From positions 3,924,988-3,963,839 of the forward strand of contig CP070648.1 of assembly GCA_020354555.1 (NCBI GenBank): a stretch of DNA of 38,852 nucleotides, written 5' to 3'. Below the pieces are notes generated by a model, which was given only the letters and a program-made list of their open reading frames with translations, searched no databases and was not told the origin of the DNA. This document shows positions 32,885-38,852 of the stretch, piece by piece. Both the position numbers and the translations under genes were made by a program. This DNA is from Armatimonadota bacterium (GTDB taxonomy: Bacteria; Armatimonadota; Hebobacteria; GCA-020354555; CP070648). Each line of letters starts with the position of its first letter. The stretch's first letter is position 1.

Positions 32885-33198
32885 TGCCTTACGTACAGCT
32901 GCAGCATTACCTGATTGTCGCCGCACTGCTCTTCGCGATCGGCGCGTTCGGTGCCCTGGCGCGGCGCAATGCGGTGGCCGTGCTCATGGGCGTCGAGCTG
33001 ATGCTCAACGCCGCGAACATCAACTTCCTCGCTTTCTGGCGCTACATTGATCCATCGCGCCTGGAGGGCCAGGTGTTCGTGCTCATCATCATCACCGTCG
33101 CCGCCGCCGAGGCCGCAGTGGGCCTGGCGCTGGTGCTCAACATCTATCGCATGTTCCGTACGGTCGAAGTCGATCGCGTCAGCGACTTGAAGGGATAG
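32884..33198 (+). CDS. nuoK: NADH-quinone oxidoreductase subunit K
   Basis: 104 residues from ATG 32884 (a GTG three bases earlier is also possible). Three membrane helices; the conserved Glu of TM2 is in AVLMGVELMLNAANINFLAF and the second Glu in VAAAEAAVGLALVLNIYR, both part of the proton channel. It precedes nuoL by 22 bases. Confidence 0.96.
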   Translation: MPYVQLQHYLIVAALLFAIGAFGALARRNAVAVLMGVELMLNAANINFLAFWRYIDPSRLEGQVFVLIIITVAAAEAAVGLALVLNIYRMFRTVEVDRVSDLKG

Positions 33199-33220
33199 CG
33201 GGACGCAACCGGCATAACCG

Positions 33221-35173
33221 ATGACGTCAATTCTCATCATACCTGCGCTGCCGCTGGCGAGCTTCCTCATCATCGCTGCGCTGTTCCTACGGCCGCAGCG
33301 GTCGCGCTTCGCGCCGTACGTGCTCGTCGCGGCGCTCGCGGCGTCGCTGGCGCTCTCGTTGAGCGCCGCCATCGGCCTGTGGCAGAGCCCGACGCACGCG
33401 GCGATCGAGGAGCGCGGGACGTGGCTCGCCATCAATCCGAGCGCGGGCAGTCTGACCCTCGAGGTCGGCGTGCTGCTTGACCCCTTGAGCGCCCTCATGC
33501 TCGTCGTCGTCAGCCTCGTGAGCCTGCTTATCCAGATCTATTCCATGGGCTACATGAGGGGCGATCCGGGCTACGGACGGTATTTCGCATTCATGTCGTT
33601 GTTCAGCTTTTCGATGCTCGGCCTGGTCGCGTCCAACAACTTCCTGCAGACCTACGTGTTCTGGGAGCTCGTGGGGCTGTGCTCGTATCTGCTGATCGGA
33701 TACTACTATCAGACGGTCGTTGCGGCGAACGCCGCGAAGAAGGCGTTTATCGTCACCCGCTTCGGCGACGTCGGGTTCCTGATCGGCATCATCGCGCTGT
33801 CCTATGCCGGAGGCACGTTTAACTTCCTTCGGCTCGAGCAACTGATCGAGAGCGGCGGGCTCACCCCGTTCTTCTTCGGCCAGTCGGTGTTCGTCACCGT
33901 GACCGCGCTGCTCATCTTCTCCGGCGCGGTGGGCAAGAGCGCGCAGTTCCCACTCCACGTGTGGCTGCCCGATGCGATGGAAGGACCCACGCCGGTGAGC
34001 GCCCTGATCCACGCGGCGACGATGGTGGCCGCGGGCGTCTATCTCGTCGCCCGCGCGTTCTTCGTATTCCACGCGTCAGGCGCGGCGCTGGTCGTCGTGG
34101 CGTGCATCGGCGCGTTCACCGCGTTTCTCGCCGCGACCATCGCCGTGGTTCAATCCGATATCAAGCGCGTGCTGGCATACTCGACGATCAGCCAGCTCGG
34201 GTACATGATGCTCGCGCTCGGCGCGGGGAGCGTCGCCGCGGGGATGTTCCACCTCACGACCCATGCCTTCTTCAAGGCCCTGCTCTTCCTATGCGCGGGC
34301 AGCGTGATCCACGCGATGCACACCAATGACATGTGGGAGATGGGCGGCCTGGGCAAGCCGATGAGGGCCACCGCGATCACCTGCGCTATCGGCGCGCTGG
34401 CGCTGGCGGGGATCTGGCCGCTCAGCGGGTTCTACAGCAAGGACCAGGTGCTCGCCGCGGTGGCGACATCGCCGGGCCTGGCGGCGGCTCTCGGCACCGG
34501 CGGCAGGGCGGTCCTGCTCGGGTTCGGCCTTGCCGTCGTCTTCCTCACCGCGTTCTACATGACGCGCATGTGGGCCACAACCTTCGCCGGCAAGCCGCGG
34601 GGGAAGGGCGACGCTCACGCGCACGAATCGCCCGCGGTGATGATTCTGCCGATGGCGGTGCTGGCGCTGCTGGCGATCGTCGGCGGATTGCTCAATCACG
34701 AGTTGCTGGGTGCCCCGCTCAACTCCCTGCTCGGCGCGGGCGAAGCGCACGAGGGCCACGCGGGATGGGTCGTGTGGGCATCCCTCGGGTTGGCGGTGTG
34801 CGGCATTGCCTCGGGCTGGATGATGTACGGCGCTCGCGAGCAGCGCGCCGAGCCGCTGGCCGGCCGGATTGCCCGCCCGGTGTATCGCTTCGTCGAACGC
34901 AAGTGGTACATGGACGACTTCTACCACGGCATCGTGGCGCGGGTCGTCATCGCCGCGTCCGCGGTGTTCGCGTGGTTCGACCGGCACGTCGTCAACGGGT
35001 TCGTTGACGGCGCGGCGTGGCTGATGGGGGCTGCGGGGCGGTACCTGCGGCTCGCGGAAACTGGGCAGCTCCAGTTCTACGCGCTCGTGCTGCTCGCAGC
35101 GGCGGCCTTGATCGGCCTCGCTCTGGCGTTCCTTGGCGTTGGTTTCATACCTACTGCAGCGGTGGTTCCTTAG
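33221..35173 (+). CDS. nuoL: NADH-quinone oxidoreductase subunit L
   Basis: 650 residues from ATG 33221. An antiporter-like proton-pumping subunit with about 16 helices, including FWELVGLCSYLLIGYYY, GKSAQFPLHVWLPDAMEGPTPVSALIHAATMVAAGVY, and a lateral-helix-like C-terminus. Conserved Lys/Glu residues of the pump sit in these blocks. It ends 4 bases before nuoM. Confidence 0.96.
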   Translation: MTSILIIPALPLASFLIIAALFLRPQRSRFAPYVLVAALAASLALSLSAAIGLWQSPTHAAIEERGTWLAINPSAGSLTLEVGVLLDPLSALMLVVVSLVSLLIQIYSMGYMRGDPGYGRYFAFMSLFSFSMLGLVASNNFLQTYVFWELVGLCSYLLIGYYYQTVVAANAAKKAFIVTRFGDVGFLIGIIALSYAGGTFNFLRLEQLIESGGLTPFFFGQSVFVTVTALLIFSGAVGKSAQFPLHVWLPDAMEGPTPVSALIHAATMVAAGVYLVARAFFVFHASGAALVVVACIGAFTAFLAATIAVVQSDIKRVLAYSTISQLGYMMLALGAGSVAAGMFHLTTHAFFKALLFLCAGSVIHAMHTNDMWEMGGLGKPMRATAITCAIGALALAGIWPLSGFYSKDQVLAAVATSPGLAAALGTGGRAVLLGFGLAVVFLTAFYMTRMWATTFAGKPRGKGDAHAHESPAVMILPMAVLALLAIVGGLLNHELLGAPLNSLLGAGEAHEGHAGWVVWASLGLAVCGIASGWMMYGAREQRAEPLAGRIARPVYRFVERKWYMDDFYHGIVARVVIAASAVFAWFDRHVVNGFVDGAAWLMGAAGRYLRLAETGQLQFYALVLLAAAALIGLALAFLGVGFIPTAAVVP

Positions 35174-35177
35174 GGCA

Positions 35178-36662
35178 ATGGAGGGTGCTGTCAACTGGCT
35201 TCAGGGACACGTGCTGACGCTGCTGCTGGCATTTCCGGCGGCCGCGTCGGTCATCATCATGGCGCTGCCGCGCACGCAGAAGCTCGCGGTGCGCATGACC
35301 GCCGCCGTTGCCGGCGCGGCGACAGTCATCATCGCGACATACCTCTTCGTCGCCTACGACCGCGCGGCGGGCGACATCCAGTTCATCGAGAAGGTGCCGT
35401 GGGTGCCGCAGCTCGGCTTGTCCTACCACGTCGGTGTGGACGGCATCGGCATCTCACTCGTCGTGCTCACCGCCTTCATCATCTTCACCGGCGCCTTCGC
35501 CTCGTGGACCATCGAGCACCGCACCAAAGAGTTCTACGCCGCGCTGTTCGCCCTCGTCACCGGCGTGTTCGGCGTCTTCGTGGCGATGGACATGTTCTTC
35601 TTCTTCCTCTTCTATGAGCTGGCGGTGCTGCCGATGTACCTGCTCATCGGCATCTGGGGCACCGGGCCGAAGGAATACGCCGCGCTCAAGCTGACGCTGT
35701 ACCTGCTCGTCGGCAGCGCGTTCATGCTCGTCGGCATGCTCGGCATCTACTTCTTCGCCGACGTGCCGCAGCGCACGTTCGACCTCATCGAGTTGACGCA
35801 GAGCGCCGGCTTCGCGCCGCATCTCCAGCGCATCCTGTTCCTGCTGGTCTATGTTGGCTTTGGCATACTCGCTGGCATTTGGCCCTTGCACACCTGGTCG
35901 CCAGACGGCCACGCCTCGGCACCCACCGCCGTCAGCATGCTCCACGCCGGCGTGCTCATGAAGCTCGGCGCCTACGGCGTCCTGCGCATCGGCGTCGGCC
36001 TGCTGCCGGTCGGCGCGCAGTACTGGGCCCTGCTCGTCGGCGGCATCGCCGTCATCAATATCCTCTACGGCGCCATGGCCGCCATGGGGCAGACCGACCT
36101 CAAGTACGTTATCGCGTACTCCAGCGTGAGCCATATGGGCATCGTCATGCTCGGCATCGCGACGCTGAACTACGTCGGGCTCAACGGCGCCGTGTTCCAG
36201 ATGTTCTCGCACGGCATAATGACCGGTCTGTTCTTTGCACTCGTCGGCCTGGTATACGAGAAAGCGCACACCCGCGATATGCCGTCAATGGGGGGCTTTG
36301 CCTCCCGCATGCCCGGCATCGCCGCCGCATTCACCATCGGCGGGTTGACCTCGTTCGGCGTGCCGGGCACGAGCGGGTTCATGGCGGAACTGCTCGTCTT
36401 CCTTGGGACGTGGCGGGCGTATCCCGTCCTCGCAATCCTCGCCGTGTTCGGCATCGTGGTCACTGCAACGTACGTTCTACGGATGCTTCAGCGCGTGTTC
36501 CTGGGCCCGTTTGACGCGAAGCATTACGAGGGGATTCCCGACGCGCGCACGACGGAATGGGTGGCGCTGGTCGTTCTCGCGGCGCTGCTCATCCTGCTCG
36601 GCGTCTTGCCCGGACCGATGGTGAGCCTGATTGACAGCTCCATCGGCGGCTTTATCCCGTGA
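35178..36662 (+). CDS. nuoM: NADH-quinone oxidoreductase subunit M
   Basis: 494 residues from ATG 35178 (AGGG just upstream). Antiporter-like subunit: FFLFYELAVLPMYLLIGIWG, HTWSPDGHASAPTAVSMLHAGVLMKLGAYGVLRIG, YSSVSHMGIVMLGI and TSFGVPGTSGFMAELLVF. It pumps protons in parallel with NuoL and NuoN. A 65-base spacer to nuoN contains nothing recognised except a short CACGGAT-type stretch. Confidence 0.95.
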   Translation: MEGAVNWLQGHVLTLLLAFPAAASVIIMALPRTQKLAVRMTAAVAGAATVIIATYLFVAYDRAAGDIQFIEKVPWVPQLGLSYHVGVDGIGISLVVLTAFIIFTGAFASWTIEHRTKEFYAALFALVTGVFGVFVAMDMFFFFLFYELAVLPMYLLIGIWGTGPKEYAALKLTLYLLVGSAFMLVGMLGIYFFADVPQRTFDLIELTQSAGFAPHLQRILFLLVYVGFGILAGIWPLHTWSPDGHASAPTAVSMLHAGVLMKLGAYGVLRIGVGLLPVGAQYWALLVGGIAVINILYGAMAAMGQTDLKYVIAYSSVSHMGIVMLGIATLNYVGLNGAVFQMFSHGIMTGLFFALVGLVYEKAHTRDMPSMGGFASRMPGIAAAFTIGGLTSFGVPGTSGFMAELLVFLGTWRAYPVLAILAVFGIVVTATYVLRMLQRVFLGPFDAKHYEGIPDARTTEWVALVVLAALLILLGVLPGPMVSLIDSSIGGFIP

Positions 36663-36727
36663 CGCCCAGGAAGGGCTAGCCACGGATCGACATGGATGAA
36701 CGCGGATCAGATAGAGCTTCATAGGTG

Positions 36728-38185
36728 ATGCCACTAGACCTGCGATTGATAGTGCCGGAGTTGGCGGCGTGCGGGCTCGCGCTCGCCGTCCTCGGCGTTG
36801 ACCTGATCTGGCCGCGCCTCGGCGGGCGGCGACTCGGTGTCGGCACCGCGGTCGGCGCCGCGGTCATCCTGCTCCTCACCCTCGTGCGGCGCGACGTCAC
36901 CGGCACGACCCTCGGCGGGCTCTACATCGCCGACACGTACGCCGTGTACTTCCGCTTCGTCTTCCTGATCGCGGCGGCTCTCGTCGCGCTGCTATCCGCG
37001 GAGTTCGTCGAGCGCGAGGTGCGCCGCCCGGGCGAGTACTACTCCCTGCTGCTCTTCTCAACGACCGGCTTCATGATTATGGCAGGCGCGGGGGATCTGC
37101 TGACTCTCTACCTCGGGCTGGAATTGGGCACGATCAGCCTCTATCCGCTCGCCGGGTACCTCAAGCGACAGGCCCGCAGCGGCGAGGCGGGCCTGAAGTT
37201 CATGATCATCGGCGCGGTGTCGTCGGCGACGCTGCTGTACGGCATCAGCCTGGTCTATGGCGCGATCGGCACCACCGCCTTCGCTGGCCTAAGGGAAGGG
37301 ATTGGCGGCGCGTCCTGGCAGCTCGGCCGCGGGCTGTTGCTGCCCGAGGCGCCGCTGGCGCTCGGCATCGCGTTCATCATCGCGGGCTTCAGCTTCAAGA
37401 TGGTCGCCGTGCCGTTCCACATGTGGGCGCCGGATGTGTATCACGGCGCGCCGACGCCGATCACCGCGTACCTGTCCGTGGCGTCGAAGAGCGCGGGCTT
37501 CGCGGTCGTCGGCCGAGTGTTCCTCGGGCCGCTGCTCGCCGCGTCTCCGCAGTGGGCGCTCGTCCTTGCCGGGCTGTCCTTCGCGAGCATGTTCTACGGC
37601 AACGTCGTCGCCATCCCGCAGAGTAACATCAAGCGCATGCTTGCCTACTCCGGCATCGCCCAGGCGGGTTACATCCTCGTCGGCCTGGCGGCGGTGAGCA
37701 ACTTCGGCGCCGCGAGCGCGCTGTTCTACCTCTTGCAGTACACGTTCACCAATATCGGCGCGTTCATCGTCGTCACCGTCGTCGCGCAGGCGACGGGCCG
37801 CGAGGACATCCCCGCGTACTCGGGCCTGAGCCGTCGCTCGCCGGCGCTCGGCTTTGCGCTCCTGCTGTTGCTCCTCTCCCTCGGCGGCATCCCGCCGCTC
37901 GCGGGCTTCTGGGCGAAGCTCTACGTCTTCGCCGCCGGCATCCAGCAGGGGCTGTGGTGGTTGGTGATGCTGGGCGTGCTGACGACCGTGGTTTCGCTCT
38001 ACTATTACCTCATGGTCATCAAGCAGGTCTACATCTTCGACCCGGCGGACACGTCGCCGATACCCATCCCACGTCCGGCGGCGGTGGCGCTGTTCATCTG
38101 CACTATCGCCATTCTGCTGCTCGCGTATCCGCGGCCGGTCTTGTCTCTCGCGGAGGCCGCGGTCCGCGCCCTGACCGGCAGCTAG
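36728..38185 (+). CDS. nuoN: NADH-quinone oxidoreductase subunit N
   Basis: 485 residues from ATG 36728 (GTG 36725 is in frame). Third antiporter-like subunit, with LELGTISLYPLAGYLKR, FSFKMVAVPFHMWAPDVYHGAPTPITAYLSVASKSAGFAV, IPQSNIKRMLAYSGIAQAGY, and LLSLGGIPPLAGFWAKLYVF. It is the last gene of the complex I operon. Confidence 0.95.
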   Translation: MPLDLRLIVPELAACGLALAVLGVDLIWPRLGGRRLGVGTAVGAAVILLLTLVRRDVTGTTLGGLYIADTYAVYFRFVFLIAAALVALLSAEFVEREVRRPGEYYSLLLFSTTGFMIMAGAGDLLTLYLGLELGTISLYPLAGYLKRQARSGEAGLKFMIIGAVSSATLLYGISLVYGAIGTTAFAGLREGIGGASWQLGRGLLLPEAPLALGIAFIIAGFSFKMVAVPFHMWAPDVYHGAPTPITAYLSVASKSAGFAVVGRVFLGPLLAASPQWALVLAGLSFASMFYGNVVAIPQSNIKRMLAYSGIAQAGYILVGLAAVSNFGAASALFYLLQYTFTNIGAFIVVTVVAQATGREDIPAYSGLSRRSPALGFALLLLLLSLGGIPPLAGFWAKLYVFAAGIQQGLWWLVMLGVLTTVVSLYYYLMVIKQVYIFDPADTSPIPIPRPAAVALFICTIAILLLAYPRPVLSLAEAAVRALTGS

Positions 38186-38269
38186 TCGCGCGGAATCCCA
38201 TCGCAGAGACGCACAGACCGCACCCGCCTGCGGCGGCCACCGCTGCGCCAATGTGTAGCACGCAAGGGC

Positions 38270-38298
38270 TTGACCGGGAAGGTGCGATTGTGTAACCT
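38270..38298 (+). promoter_or_regulatory. Possible promoter for etfB
   Basis: TTGACC (38270-38275, 5/6 of -35), 17-base spacer and TAACCT (38293-38298, only 3/6 of -10). It sits in the 197-base gap between nuoN and etfB; the weak -10 makes it tentative. The rest of the gap shows nothing else. Confidence 0.35.
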
Positions 38299-38382
38299 CG
38301 AAACGTGCGCTGCTGATCGGCGCGCGCATCGGCGATGACACCGGCGGGGAAGCCCGCCCTCGTCGCTCCACCGAGGCGGTAG

Positions 38383-38852
38383 ATGTTACGGATCGTCGCA
38401 TGCATCAAGCAGGTTCCCGACACCAGCCAGGTGCGGATGGACCCGGAGACGAACACGCTGATTCGCGAAGGCGTGCCCTCCATCATCAACCCCTTCGACA
38501 TCCACGCGATCGAGGAGGCGGTCCGTCTCAAGGAAACCTACGGCGGTACCGCAACCATGCTCTGCATGGGTCCGCCGTGGGCCAAGGAGTCGCTCCAGAA
38601 GGCGCTGTCGTTCGGGGCCGACGATGCTGTCCTGCTCACCGACCGCGCGCTGGCGGGATCAGACACGTGGGCCACCAGTGTCGCTTTGGCGGCAGCGATC
38701 CGAAAGCTCGACGAGGAGGCGCCGGTGGACATCGTGATCTGCGGCAAGCAGACGATTGACGGCGACACCGCCCAGGTCGGCCCCGGCATCGCGACGCGGC
38801 TCGGCTACACTCAGCTGACCTACGTGGACAAGGTCGAGTTGGTCAACCTCGA
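38383..38852 (+). CDS. etfB: Electron transfer flavoprotein beta subunit, 5' partial
   Basis: ATG 38383 after GAGG; 156 codons are present and the gene runs off the window. Blocks of EtfB are clear: IVACIKQVPDTSQVRMDPETNTLIREGVPS, NPFDIHAIEEAVRLKE, LSFGADDAVLLTDRALAGSDTWATSVAL and ICGKQTIDGDTAQVGPGIATRLG, the FAD/AMP-binding part. EtfB with EtfA accepts electrons from acyl-CoA or other flavin dehydrogenases or takes part in bifurcation. It lies behind the complex I genes but has its own spacer, so co-transcription is uncertain. Confidence 0.94.
   Translation, partial: MLRIVACIKQVPDTSQVRMDPETNTLIREGVPSIINPFDIHAIEEAVRLKETYGGTATMLCMGPPWAKESLQKALSFGADDAVLLTDRALAGSDTWATSVALAAAIRKLDEEAPVDIVICGKQTIDGDTAQVGPGIATRLGYTQLTYVDKVELVNL

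Noticed and set aside
36663-36727. Repeat element in the nuoM-nuoN gap (CACGGAT-like stretch)
   Set aside because: Too short and imperfect to support a repeat claim.
1-38852. CRISPR arrays, rRNA genes, transposases, phage genes
   Set aside because: No regularly spaced repeats, rRNA-like sequence or recognisable mobile-element protein beyond the GIY-YIG unit.

Overview
The window is a high-GC (mid-60s percent by eye), gene-dense bacterial segment. Tightly packed operons use many GTG/TTG starts, often as 4-base stop/start overlaps. No rRNA is present, so taxonomy is inference only. DUF4127, DUF6785-like and GH99-like proteins, a complex I without NuoEFG, an Etf, a CODH-family protein and a Gram-positive-type LexA-like box suggest an uncultured anaerobic or facultative Terrabacteria-type lineage (Armatimonadota-like is my best guess, low confidence).

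Left part (1-6729, minus strand): one operon reading leftwards, DUF2284 protein, MrfA/YprA-type helicase, MrfB/YprB-type exonuclease, J-domain protein, TIM-barrel protein, DUF4127 protein running off the window. Its promoter has a LexA/DinR-like box lying across the -10. The DUF4127 gene changes in frame into a methyltransferase-like sequence in the last ~200 bases. This looks like a chimera, either of the assembly or of the gene.

6836-20174: rsmI, an orphan DNA methyltransferase and an isocitrate dehydrogenase-type gene on the plus strand, then a 1729-residue exported GH99-like protein. Two tandem, very similar multi-pass membrane proteins follow on the minus strand, and then a DapA/NanA-type aldolase. 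The last four form a plausible carbohydrate-use neighbourhood.

20175-22124 is a small accessory islet. It holds a DUF5677-like gene broken by an in-frame TAG, and tRNA-Ser(GGA) with a GIY-YIG nuclease gene directly at its 3' end. A 24-bp copy of the tRNA's own 3' end lies on the far side of the nuclease gene. The arrangement resembles a minimal mobile element inserted at a tRNA 3' end.

22228-26033 is an Rrf2 regulator, a dicluster ferredoxin-like protein, a zinc-ribbon protein and a CODH (CooS) family protein. The promoter has a perfect core of a type-1 IscR site on its -10. The CODH has Glu in place of one C-cluster cysteine and a CX2C D-cluster motif. The inferred ligand set is like the hybrid cluster of Hcp, so it is probably not a CO oxidiser. 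This Rrf2/ferredoxin/Hcp-like-CODH module is the most interesting candidate system in the window.

26328-27872: mtaB (tRNA methylthiotransferase) and a tiny pilin-like membrane peptide. 28080-38185: an 11-gene complex I operon, nuoABCDHIJKLMN, without nuoEFG, so an NADH-dehydrogenase module is not encoded here. It is followed by the start of an etfB gene, which hints at a flavin- or ferredoxin-linked electron input.
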